Shown here: positions 6,205 through 14,003 of the stretch, in pieces
How the letters are laid out: the number at the start of each line of letters is the position of its first letter
How positions within the stretch are numbered: position 1 is the stretch's first letter
The notes under the pieces: model-generated
Seen by the model: the letters and a program-made list of their open reading frames with translations, nothing else
The model's database searches: none
What the model was told of the DNA's origin: nothing
NCBI GenBank assembly: GCA_041743125.1
Contig: JBGTNK010000087.1
Span: 1-14,003 of the forward strand
Reading direction: 5' to 3'
DNA: 14,003 nucleotides
Source of the DNA: Terrimonas_B sp041743125
Lineage (GTDB): Bacteria > Bacteroidota > Bacteroidia > Chitinophagales > Chitinophagaceae
Made by a program: the position numbers and the translations under genes

Positions 6205-6648
6205 GCCGGTCAATGAGTATAGACCTGGATAATTTTATCGGTCTGAACAGGCAGCGGTCTACGATGAAAGTAAAAAAATACTTCTAAAGTAATTTCTAAA
6301 GCTGCTGTCTTCATATCAATAATATTTTAAAATGAAATTAAAATAGATTTAACCCTCATTGAAAATCCAGACTTACTCCGCAAACATGCTCCGCTGAAAT
6401 AATATTCTCATCACATAGGATAAATTCCGGAACTTTTTCTTTTCCTTATCAGGGATACCTATTTTCAAAAAACCGTATCAGGCACCCTTTATTCATTTAT
6501 ATTTTTGGATCCATAGCGGGTATCCGGTAAATGCCAGGAGCGTAACTTACACACTGAAAAAGATAACTGGAAGCAATAGAAAGAAAAAGAACGGAGTTTA
6601 TTTTTCCTTTATTGCTGAATCAATAAACCCAATTTTAAACCTGACTAA
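6205..6648. other. Intergenic region upstream of the sensor kinase
   Basis: There is no convincing gene. One frame is open for 77 codons (6419-6649) but has no start codon and no recognisable motif. TATTTTTC at 6599-6606 resembles a -7 box and lies 42 nt before the TTG start of the kinase; no -33 partner is visible. Confidence 0.4.
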
Positions 6649-9600
6649 TTGAGAGTGCTGAAAATCTTAACGCCACTTATTTTAACATTGGCTTCCACAC
6701 TGATCAGGAGTCAGGCGGTAACTATAACATCTGTGCCTATTTCCGTAGATCGATCCTTTACAAATATTGTAGGCATGTGCCAGGATAATAAAGGTTTCAT
6801 ATGGCTGGCTGATAATTATAATGGCCTTTTAAGATACGATGGTAGTAATTTGATATCGTATAAATCAAATCCACGAAATCCGAATTCACTAATATCAGAC
6901 AACCTGGAATGTCTTTATGCCGGATCAAAAGGAAATATCTGGATTGGAAGTTATCAAAATGGACTAGACCGGTTTGAACCAGAGCCGGAAACTTTTACTC
7001 ACTTCCGTCATAATAGTACTGACCCTTCCAGTTTGTGCAGTAATAGGATTGGAGCGTTATTGGAAGATCAAAATGGCACACTTTGGGTGGGCACCGATAA
7101 AGGGCTTGATACGCTTAACCGACAAACAGGAAAGTTCACACACATTGAAAATAATTCAGAAGCTGGACTTGCATTAAGCCGTGAGCAAATTAGAGTTTTA
7201 TACGAAGACAAATCCGGAACAATATGGATTGGATGTGGAAACCCTTTTACCGCTCAAGATCCCCTTTTGCATGGTTTGTATAAGGTTGATAAAGCTACAG
7301 GGAAAATTACACGATATCAGCACAATGAGAAAGATAAAACATCTCTGACTGACAACAGGGTCAGGGCGATATTTGAAGACAGCCGGGGCGTTTTTTGGAT
7401 TGGTACTGCCGGTGATGGTCTGCATATAATGGACAGAGAAAAAGGAATCTTTCAGCGTTGCCTTAATGACCCGAAAAATTCCCACAAACTAAGCCGACCG
7501 CCATTTATAACTAATGCCCTTTATGCTGTTGATCATATCACTTTTATTAACGAAGATATGCAGGGCCATATCTGGATCGGCACTTACGCAGGTGGCATCA
7601 ACCGGTATAACCCGGCTACAGAAACTATGGAACACTTTGGAATTTCAGGGGAAGGACCACACAAAATAGATAAAAACGACTACTGGGGCCTTCTTAAAAC
7701 AAAAGATAATTTATTATGGGCTTCAGGTTGGGAACCGGCAAATGACAACCAGGTATTATATAAGATTTCTACCTTACCCAACCGGTTTAATTATTCACAA
7801 CTCGGAAAAGCAGTGGAAGCATTTGGACAGGATGCCGACGGCATTATGTTATTTGGCACCAACAGTGGATTGCTGCAAAAAAATAATAAGGATAGTTTTT
7901 TTGCAGACATTCATAAAGATGTTTCCAATAATTTTATCACCCACCTGGAACATGATTCACTTAATAATTTATGGATATCTACCCTGAATGGTCTTTACGC
8001 TTATAATAAAAAAGCTAATACATTTATCAGCTTCAGACATGACGATAAAAACAGTAATAGTATTTCTTCTGATGCTGTATTTGTTACACAACTGAATGGA
8101 AACGAAACAATGTTGATTGGTACCAACCGGGGACTGGATTTATTGAATACCCTCACTGGTATTTTTAAACATTATACACATGACCCCAAGGATTCCGGAA
8201 GTATCAACGCCGATAGAGTGACCAGTATTAAAAAAGACAGGTCAGATAATATCTGGGTTGGAACTGCAAAAGGTCTGAACCGTTTTGATCAGAACTCAGG
8301 TAAATTTAGTGATGGTTTAGAAGTAAATAGCTCAGCTATCTTTTTCATTTTTGAGGATAGCCGTAACAGGGTTTGGGTAGGCACCTACAGATCCGGTCTT
8401 TATGTTTACAACAGTCAATCAGATAATTTTTCACTGTTTAGCGATTCCACCAACCTCATAAATAGTAACATGCTTGTTAGGGGAATGACAGAAGATAAAG
8501 AACATTTGTTATGGCTAAACACCGATATTGGATTTATTCAATTAAACCCCGAAACAAAAAATGCTGTCCTGTTTGGAAGAAGCTGGGGGATAGATCCTAA
8601 AATTACATTTAAGAATGGGTTTACTTCTTCGCAGGGTGAACTTTTTTTTGGCGATAGAGCAGGTTATTATCATTTCCAGCCACAGGAGTTTGAAAAGAAA
8701 AGTGGATTCGCTCCGCCTCCCTACATCAGTAAATTTTTTATAAGCAATAAACAATTAATACCGGGAACAGACAAAATTCTGCCTCAATTCCTTTCGCAAA
8801 CTGAAAAAATAACGCTTACTCATAATCAAAATAATTTCGCTTTTGAATTTAATAACATAGATTTTATTACACTTGAATCAGAAAAAAATCTTTTATATAA
8901 ACTTGACAACTATGACGATGCCTGGAGAAAAAGTAACGGTGAAAAAAAGGCCTATTATTATAATGTACAACCTGGAAAATATGTTTTTAGAGTGAAGGCA
9001 GCGAACAGCATCGGCATTTGGGCAGAGAAGAGTATGAGCATCATCATCATGCCACCCTGGTGGAGTACATGGTGGTTCAGAATTGCAGCTTTAATTGTTG
9101 TGGTAGCTCTTTTATATGGTTTAATTCGTTGGCGTCTGAATGAAAAATTCATCAGGCAACTGGAACTTTCGGAAAAGGAAAAAAAATTAGCTGGTCTGCA
9201 GCAGCAGAAAACGGAACTCGAAATACAAGTGCTGCGTGCACAGATGAATCCGCATTTCATTTTTAATTGTCTCAGCTCGATCAACAGGTTCATCTTAAAA
9301 AATGAATCAGAAACCGCTTCGGATTATCTAACCAAATTTTCCAGGCTGATCCGGATGGTGCTGAATAATTCCAATAAACCCCTGATCATTTTAGAAGATG
9401 AACTGGAAATGCTCCGCCTGTACCTTGATCTGGAAAGATTGCGCTTCAAAAACTCTTTTGACTATAGGATTAGTTTTCGTAACAATTTTGATGCGGCGTT
9501 TATTTACATTCCACCCCTGCTGTTGCAGCCCTTTACCGAAAATGCTATCTGGCATGGCCTGATGCACAAAGAAGGGCAGGGCAACCTGGATATTTCTTTC

Positions 9601-9864
9601 GAAATTGAGAATAATATGCTGAACTGCTATATTATCGACAATGGCATTGGACGAAAGGAGGCGGAAGCCTTAAAAAGCAAATCAGCAGAAAAACAAAAAT
9701 CAATGGGAATGCAAATTTCGGCTGAACGACTTGCCTTGCTCAATAATGATGTGGAACAAACCGTTTTCAGCGTTGAGGACCTGGCCGATGCAGAAGGGCA
9801 GGCGGCCGGCACAAGGGTTACGTTAAAGATCAGATATGGAGAAACTATGGAAGCGTTTTCATAA
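6649..9864 (+). CDS. LytS-type sensor histidine kinase with double propeller sensor
   Basis: This 1071-residue membrane kinase starts at TTG 6649 (GTG 6655 is also possible); either start keeps the signal peptide (LKILTPLILTLAST). Residues 25-700 hold about 14 propeller modules of the type LEDQNGTLWVGT-x-x-GL, enough for two seven-bladed propellers in the periplasm. A Y_Y_Y domain follows (about 735-800, NVQPGKYVFRVKAAN), then the aromatic boundary PPWWSTWW and one membrane helix (about 809-826). Next come a charged coiled coil (832-865) and the His_kinase core with phospho-acceptor H869 in NPHFIFN, the N box FTENAIWHGL and the ATP-lid box DNGIG (D997). There is no receiver or AraC domain, so it is not a one-piece hybrid regulator. 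It forms an operon with the LytTR regulator that starts 41 nt downstream, its obvious phosphorylation partner. Such sensors often monitor glycans or their breakdown products; no ligand can be inferred here. Confidence 0.92.
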   Translation: MRVLKILTPLILTLASTLIRSQAVTITSVPISVDRSFTNIVGMCQDNKGFIWLADNYNGLLRYDGSNLISYKSNPRNPNSLISDNLECLYAGSKGNIWIGSYQNGLDRFEPEPETFTHFRHNSTDPSSLCSNRIGALLEDQNGTLWVGTDKGLDTLNRQTGKFTHIENNSEAGLALSREQIRVLYEDKSGTIWIGCGNPFTAQDPLLHGLYKVDKATGKITRYQHNEKDKTSLTDNRVRAIFEDSRGVFWIGTAGDGLHIMDREKGIFQRCLNDPKNSHKLSRPPFITNALYAVDHITFINEDMQGHIWIGTYAGGINRYNPATETMEHFGISGEGPHKIDKNDYWGLLKTKDNLLWASGWEPANDNQVLYKISTLPNRFNYSQLGKAVEAFGQDADGIMLFGTNSGLLQKNNKDSFFADIHKDVSNNFITHLEHDSLNNLWISTLNGLYAYNKKANTFISFRHDDKNSNSISSDAVFVTQLNGNETMLIGTNRGLDLLNTLTGIFKHYTHDPKDSGSINADRVTSIKKDRSDNIWVGTAKGLNRFDQNSGKFSDGLEVNSSAIFFIFEDSRNRVWVGTYRSGLYVYNSQSDNFSLFSDSTNLINSNMLVRGMTEDKEHLLWLNTDIGFIQLNPETKNAVLFGRSWGIDPKITFKNGFTSSQGELFFGDRAGYYHFQPQEFEKKSGFAPPPYISKFFISNKQLIPGTDKILPQFLSQTEKITLTHNQNNFAFEFNNIDFITLESEKNLLYKLDNYDDAWRKSNGEKKAYYYNVQPGKYVFRVKAANSIGIWAEKSMSIIIMPPWWSTWWFRIAALIVVVALLYGLIRWRLNEKFIRQLELSEKEKKLAGLQQQKTELEIQVLRAQMNPHFIFNCLSSINRFILKNESETASDYLTKFSRLIRMVLNNSNKPLIILEDELEMLRLYLDLERLRFKNSFDYRISFRNNFDAAFIYIPPLLLQPFTENAIWHGLMHKEGQGNLDISFEIENNMLNCYIIDNGIGRKEAEALKSKSAEKQKSMGMQISAERLALLNNDVEQTVFSVEDLADAEGQAAGTRVTLKIRYGETMEAFS

Positions 9865-9905
9865 AACAGAATTTCAAAAAAGTCTTCAGCAGTTTTTGAA
9901 CTATT

Positions 9906-10658
9906 ATGATTAAAGCTATTATTGTTGATGATGAGCCTTATAGCTGCGAATCACTTGTAACGCTGCTGGAGCGTTATTGCCCTGCCGTGAAGGTGGCGGA
10001 TATTTGTTATTCCGGCGAAGCTGCTTTGTCTGCCATACAGGAACAGCAACCGCAGATTGTTTTTTTGGATATTGAAATGCCCAGGATGAACGGTTTTGAA
10101 ATGCTGGAAAAAATTCCAGAAATAAAATTCGAACTTATCTTCACCACCAGCTACGATCAATACGCTATCAAAGCGATCCGGTTTAGTGCATTAGATTATC
10201 TCCTAAAACCGATAGACCGGGAAGAGTTGCAAAGAGCTGTACAGAAAGTTACGCAACGCTTGCATTATCCGCTTCCGCAGCAACTGGAAATTCTTTTACA
10301 CAAGCTACATCAACCTGTTTCTTCAATTCAGAGAATTGCACTTCCGACTATGGAAGGATTGTTAATGGTAGCAGTAAATTCCATTATCAGTTGCGCTTCC
10401 GATGGCAATTACACTATTTTTCTGCTAAAGAATAAACAAAAGTTAATTGTATCCCGCACATTAAAAGATATAGAAGAAATGCTGGAAGATTATTCTTTTC
10501 TCCGGGTACATCATTCCTATATCGTCAACCTCAACGAAATAAATAAATACATCAAAGGAGAAGGCGGCTATCTCATTATGAGTGATGACTCATCGGTTGA
10601 TATAAGCCGCAGCCGGAAGGAAATGTTGCTCAGAAAATTACAACCTGGTAAACATTAA
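9906..10658 (+). CDS. LytTR-family response regulator
   Basis: This 250-residue cytoplasmic transcription regulator is the partner of the kinase upstream. The receiver domain (1-120) has the acidic pocket D8/D9, phospho-acceptor D55 in FLDIEMP, the Thr/Ser switch near T81 and K101 in LLKPID. The LytTR DNA-binding domain (about 142-246) has DGNYTIFLL, SRTLKDIEEML, FLRVHHSYIVNLNEI, KYIKGEGGY and the terminal ISRSRKEMLLRKL. All key residues are present and the length is standard. LytTR domains bind pairs of short direct repeats upstream of promoters; targets cannot be identified with certainty here. It served as the reference for recognising the two LytTR relics at 3274-3558 and 5116-5370. No strong terminator follows. 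Confidence 0.95.
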   Translation: MIKAIIVDDEPYSCESLVTLLERYCPAVKVADICYSGEAALSAIQEQQPQIVFLDIEMPRMNGFEMLEKIPEIKFELIFTTSYDQYAIKAIRFSALDYLLKPIDREELQRAVQKVTQRLHYPLPQQLEILLHKLHQPVSSIQRIALPTMEGLLMVAVNSIISCASDGNYTIFLLKNKQKLIVSRTLKDIEEMLEDYSFLRVHHSYIVNLNEINKYIKGEGGYLIMSDDSSVDISRSRKEMLLRKLQPGKH

Positions 10659-11104
10659 TTTTGACATTTTTAAACGACTGCGCTAAAAAGAAATGGGCAA
10701 AATCGAAATGCTAGACTCTTTTTAAAAAAAGCCTGTAAATTTAAATTGAAGAATTCAATTACAGTTATTGTAAGTTGGTTTTATGCAGACTAAACTTCTA
10801 ATTACTCATCCATTCGAGCCACTGATCATTATAATTCTGCTAAACTCTCATTCTGACTCAAAAATTCGTGAAGCAAAAAGGAGATTTAAGACATAAATGC
10901 TAATCCTTATATATTAAAATCAATCTACCTTTAGATTCAAAATAATAAGGTGCAAAGGCAAAGAATTTCTGGCATGTAAACGAATCAACCAAAATTATCA
11001 ATAGCTGGTACTTGCTGATGGCAGTGCAGCACAGCAGGCACAGAAGCAATTATTAAAATGCCAGTTTTGTAGGGTTAAACAATTTACTGTTGAAGAATAA
11101 TGAG
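10659..11104. other. Intergenic region before the second propeller sensor
   Basis: No gene is recognised. A 31-codon open stretch (11005-11100, from after a TAG to a TAA) has coding-like composition but no start or known motif. There is a weak AATTGAA-GAA-TTCAATT hairpin near 10745 and a loose A/T palindrome near 10720; neither is a good terminator. CAGTTTTG at 11062-11069 is one base from the -7 consensus, but no -33 partner is present. Confidence 0.4.
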
Positions 11105-14003
11105 ATGAACATCCTCAAAGAAATATTATTCTTGTTAACCGCAACCTTTTCCTATTGTTTGTCTATATCATTGTTTTCGGGGAGAAACAAAATATTTTAT
11201 TTACTTCTTATCTTTTCTGGGCTGCTATATTCCTGTAAAAGATCGCAAGAACAACAAAACATTTTAGAATCAAATGGTCCTAAAGTAGTAGAAGCTCACG
11301 GTTACATGGTACCGAAAGACAGCATGGCCGAACCTAAAGTTATACCTGTAGGAAAACTAAGAATCGTACCCGCAGGAAAGCCCAAAGTAGTGCCCGCCAA
11401 TATCAATGTTCATCCTGCGGGCGTCTCAAAAATTGTTGTGGCCGGTGTACCACGGGTATGCACACCCGGACAGGATAGTTTTTCGCTCCCTAAAGCCATC
11501 CCTGCTATTGGCAACCAAGTTCTGGCGGGCATCCCTAACGCAGTGACAGCCAAAGAAGCCTATACCAGGGAACAGAACCCGAAAAATCTTAGCTCCTTTG
11601 GTAAACTGCAGGGATTGAAAAACGAGGTGGTATTTTGTTTATTTCAAGATCAATACGGTAATCTTTGGTTCGGTACGCAAGGTGGAGGCGCCACTAAATA
11701 TGATGGCAAGAATTTTACCCATTTTACGGAGCAGGAGGGCTTGGGCAATAATTTTATTCGGACTATCCTTGAGGACAACAATGGCAATCTTTGGTTCGGT
11801 ACCTGGGATGAGGGGGTGAGTAAATACGATGGGAGAAGTTTCACCCGTTTTACTGAAAAAGAAGGATTGTGCAATGATACGGTACTGAGCATGGTTAAAG
11901 ATAAAAGTGGGAACTTATGGTTTGGCACAATGGGTGGGGTGAGTAAATACGATGGCAAAAGTTTTACGCATTTTACTGTAAAGGAAGGATTAAGCAAAAA
12001 TGAAGTACGTAGCATCCTTGAAGATAAAAGCGGCAAGCTTTGGTTCGGTACCTGGGGGGGAGGTGTTAGTAAATACGATGGCAAAAGCTTTACTCATTTT
12101 ACCAAAAAGGAAGGGCTTAGTAATGATAGTGTGTTCAGCATCCTGGAGGAAGATAAAGACGGCCGTCTTTGGTTTGGTACAGAGGGTGGGGTAAGTAAAT
12201 ACGACGGAAAAAGCTTTACTCAATTTAACGAAAAGCAAGGCTTGCTTAATAATAGTGTAACCACTATACTGGAAGATAAAAGCGGCGATCTTTGGTTCGG
12301 TACATTTGGAGGTGGCGTTAGTAAATACGATCCCGATGAGGACGGGACAGGTGGCAAAACTTTCACTCATCTTACCGAAAAGGAAGGACTGAGTAGCAAT
12401 GTAGTTTATAAAGTTCTTGAAGATAAATACGGCAATCTTTGGTTTGGTACAGAGGGTGGGATAAGTAAATACGATCCTGGAAGCTTTACCCATTTTACCG
12501 AAAAAGAAGGTCTAAGCGGTAATAATGTTGGGAATATTATTGAAGATAAAAGCGGAAACTTATGGTTTGGTACTTATAAGAACGGGGTAAATAAATACGA
12601 TGGTAAGACTTTCACCCATTTTACTGTAAACGAAGGACTACTTAGTAAAAATGGTTGGGCCATGCTGGAGGATAAAGAAGGGCACCTTTGGTTTGGCGGT
12701 TATGAAGGGGTGAGTAAATACGATGGTAAAAGTTTTACTTATTTTACGGAGAAGGAAGGCCTTATTAACAATGATATAAAATACATCTTTCAAGACACAA
12801 GAGGAGATCTTTGGTTTGGGGGAGCGGGTGGAGTAAGTAAGTATGATGGTAAAAGCTTTACCCAATTTACCAAAAAAGAAGGATTAAGCACTAATAATGT
12901 AATGGGTATGCTGGAGGACAAACGTGGCCATCTTTGGTTCTGCGGTTATTGGGGAGGGGTGAGTAAATACGATGGTAAGAATTTCGTGCACTTTACTAAA
13001 AAGGAAGGACTGAGCCATAATAATGTGAAGTGTATGCTGGAAGATAAAACCGGCAATTTATGGTTCGGAACTTTAGGTGGAGGTGTGTGTAAATATGATG
13101 GTCAAAGCTTTTCTATTTTTACTGAAAAGGCAGGGCTGAGTAATAATGATATAACCAGTATGCTTTTAGATAAAAGCGGCAATCTATGGTTGGGAACAAG
13201 ATCCGGGTTAAACAAATTAGAAAAAGACAAATTAACTTCATATACTAAGGGTGCGGTGCCCTCGACGGATAAGCTAACGGATAGCTACGTCAATGATAAA
13301 ACAACAAAGAGACAATCTACCACGACAGACGGTTTAGCAAAGAAGACCACCTTAAACCTATCAGAGTCAGAACATTTTTTTAAAACCTACACATATGAAG
13401 AGGGTTTTTCTGGTGTTGGTGTTAATCACGGTAAATCAATTTTTGAAGCCAAAGATGGCACAATCTGGATAGGCGGCAACGACAGGTTAACTGCCTTTAA
13501 TCCCAGGATGGAAACCAACGATACCATACCACCCAACATACAGATTACAGGCATTGCACTCTTTAACGAAAACATTGCCTGGCAAAATTTAATGGCTCTA
13601 ACGGCAAGCAATACTTCCAATATCAAAATAAAGGATACAAGTATCGTATTAGGCAATGGTATGCGGTTTCACGATTTTCATTTTGATAGTATAAGCAAAT
13701 GGTATGGTTTACCAGAAAATTTAAGCCTGGCGCATAACAACAATTTCCTTACGTTTCAATTTGTGGGCATTACCCTGCAATCACCTAAAAAAGTAAAATA
13801 TCAATACCAACTTGCAGGACTAGACGAAAACTGGAGTGCCCTCACCAGCCGCTCCGAGGCGACCTATGGCAACCTGCCACATGGCGAATACACTTTTAAA
13901 GTGAAAGCGATGAATAGCGATGGTTACTGGAGCAAGGAATTTAATTACTCTTTTACCATCCGGCCGCCGTGGTGGCAAACCTGGTGGGCTTATACATTAC
14001 TGG
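11105..14003 (+). CDS. Large propeller plus Y_Y_Y sensor protein, 3' end outside window
   Basis: The frame is open from ATG 11105 to the last base (966 complete codons) with no stop, so the C-terminus is unknown. The N-terminus has two hydrophobic stretches. The second (KIFYLLLIFSGLLYSC) looks like a lipoprotein signal with Cys44. An in-frame TTG at 11171 would give MFSGRNK ahead of it and put that Cys at position 22, so the true start is uncertain. Residues 50-176 form a Pro/Val-rich linker with recurring motifs (KVVEA, KVIPVG, RIVPAG, KVVPA, KIVVAG). Residues 177-683 are twelve 42-residue propeller modules, followed by two divergent ones (one from 684, one around 777-800). A Y_Y_Y domain runs from about 880 to 953 and ends in PPWWQTWWAY, which normally precedes a membrane helix. 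The output is likely a histidine kinase, cyclase or similar beyond the window. If the N-terminal Cys is lipidated, the protein would be anchored at both ends. Confidence 0.88.
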   Translation, partial: MNILKEILFLLTATFSYCLSISLFSGRNKIFYLLLIFSGLLYSCKRSQEQQNILESNGPKVVEAHGYMVPKDSMAEPKVIPVGKLRIVPAGKPKVVPANINVHPAGVSKIVVAGVPRVCTPGQDSFSLPKAIPAIGNQVLAGIPNAVTAKEAYTREQNPKNLSSFGKLQGLKNEVVFCLFQDQYGNLWFGTQGGGATKYDGKNFTHFTEQEGLGNNFIRTILEDNNGNLWFGTWDEGVSKYDGRSFTRFTEKEGLCNDTVLSMVKDKSGNLWFGTMGGVSKYDGKSFTHFTVKEGLSKNEVRSILEDKSGKLWFGTWGGGVSKYDGKSFTHFTKKEGLSNDSVFSILEEDKDGRLWFGTEGGVSKYDGKSFTQFNEKQGLLNNSVTTILEDKSGDLWFGTFGGGVSKYDPDEDGTGGKTFTHLTEKEGLSSNVVYKVLEDKYGNLWFGTEGGISKYDPGSFTHFTEKEGLSGNNVGNIIEDKSGNLWFGTYKNGVNKYDGKTFTHFTVNEGLLSKNGWAMLEDKEGHLWFGGYEGVSKYDGKSFTYFTEKEGLINNDIKYIFQDTRGDLWFGGAGGVSKYDGKSFTQFTKKEGLSTNNVMGMLEDKRGHLWFCGYWGGVSKYDGKNFVHFTKKEGLSHNNVKCMLEDKTGNLWFGTLGGGVCKYDGQSFSIFTEKAGLSNNDITSMLLDKSGNLWLGTRSGLNKLEKDKLTSYTKGAVPSTDKLTDSYVNDKTTKRQSTTTDGLAKKTTLNLSESEHFFKTYTYEEGFSGVGVNHGKSIFEAKDGTIWIGGNDRLTAFNPRMETNDTIPPNIQITGIALFNENIAWQNLMALTASNTSNIKIKDTSIVLGNGMRFHDFHFDSISKWYGLPENLSLAHNNNFLTFQFVGITLQSPKKVKYQYQLAGLDENWSALTSRSEATYGNLPHGEYTFKVKAMNSDGYWSKEFNYSFTIRPPWWQTWWAYTLL
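11633..13153 (+). repeat. Twelve tandem 42-codon propeller repeats
   Basis: Modules average 126-127 nt and share LWFGT, GGVSKYDGKSFTHFT and EKEGLSNN cores. At DNA level GTAAATACGATGG recurs nearly unchanged in most copies. Module 6 carries an insertion of about 7 codons (DPDEDGTGG) and module 7 lacks the DGK segment. The repeats make the reverse strand open for long stretches (for example 11650-12084 and 11990-12493), which are mirror artefacts and not genes. Confidence 0.9.

Noticed and set aside
6419..6649. 77-codon open frame before the kinase
   Set aside because: It has no start codon, no known motif and no promoter or ribosome-site support; AT-rich noncoding DNA can give this by chance.
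6649..9864. Hybrid two-component system (kinase, receiver and AraC in one chain)
   Set aside because: The chain ends after the ATPase core; the receiver is on the separate LytTR protein downstream.
11005..11100. 31-codon coding-like stretch before the second sensor
   Set aside because: It is preceded by a stop, has no start codon and no recognisable family; too short to call a relic.
11633..13153. Regular repeats as a CRISPR array
   Set aside because: The unit is about 126 nt and codes throughout for propeller modules; there are no short conserved repeats with unique spacers.
11650..13656. Long reverse-strand open frames opposite the propeller repeats
   Set aside because: They mirror the repeated codons of the forward sensor gene, have repeat-derived low-complexity products, and lie in a fully open forward frame with clear domain structure.
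1..14003. tRNA, rRNA, insertion sequence or prophage genes
   Set aside because: No cloverleaf, ribosomal, transposase, integrase or phage structural motif was seen on either strand.

Overview
The window looks like chromosomal DNA of a Bacteroidota member, possibly Chitinophagaceae or another gliding or soil-type family, although the family is only a guess. The evidence is an AT-rich composition, promoter boxes of the TAnnTTTG type, very weak Shine-Dalgarno signals, Sec and lipoprotein signal peptides, a GH3 glycosidase of a type common in that phylum, and sensors built from two-component-regulator propellers followed by a Y_Y_Y domain. All intact genes are on the + strand.

Left part (1-6200): two paralogous small secreted proteins (118-615 and 4459-4956, about 71% identical by hand alignment). 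Each has the same promoter geometry and almost the same terminator. Between them lie a periplasmic or secreted GH3 beta-glucosidase-like enzyme (917-3265) and a decaying stretch. That stretch holds a truncated LytTR response-regulator relic (3274-3558), a probable relic of a PAP2/vanadium-haloperoxidase C-terminus (3618-3872) and a perfect 28-bp palindrome. A second, more damaged LytTR relic follows the second paralog (5116-5370, perhaps from about 5030). A small lipoprotein with a probable beta-barrel domain (5597-6133) closes this part.

Middle part (6649-10658): a two-gene signalling operon. It encodes a 1071-residue membrane sensor kinase of the LytS type (14 propeller-like modules, Y_Y_Y, one membrane helix, His_kinase and ATPase core) and, 41 nt downstream, its LytTR response regulator. 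The kinase should sense a periplasmic ligand and phosphorylate D55 of the regulator, which then binds DNA through its LytTR domain.

Right part (11105-14003, runs off the window): the first 966 codons of a second large propeller sensor. It has a lipoprotein-like or anchored N-terminus, a linker with repeated Val-Pro-Ala-Gly-type motifs, twelve very regular 42-residue modules plus two divergent ones, and a Y_Y_Y domain ending in the aromatic motif that normally precedes a membrane helix. The output domain lies beyond the window.

The most unusual content is the cluster of two LytTR relics beside a duplicated promoter-gene-terminator cassette, the shared promoter spacing of three secreted-protein genes, the Asp-to-Glu change at the expected GH3 nucleophile, and the second propeller sensor. 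I see no RNA genes, CRISPR array, insertion sequence or prophage, and nothing that proves a new multi-gene system.
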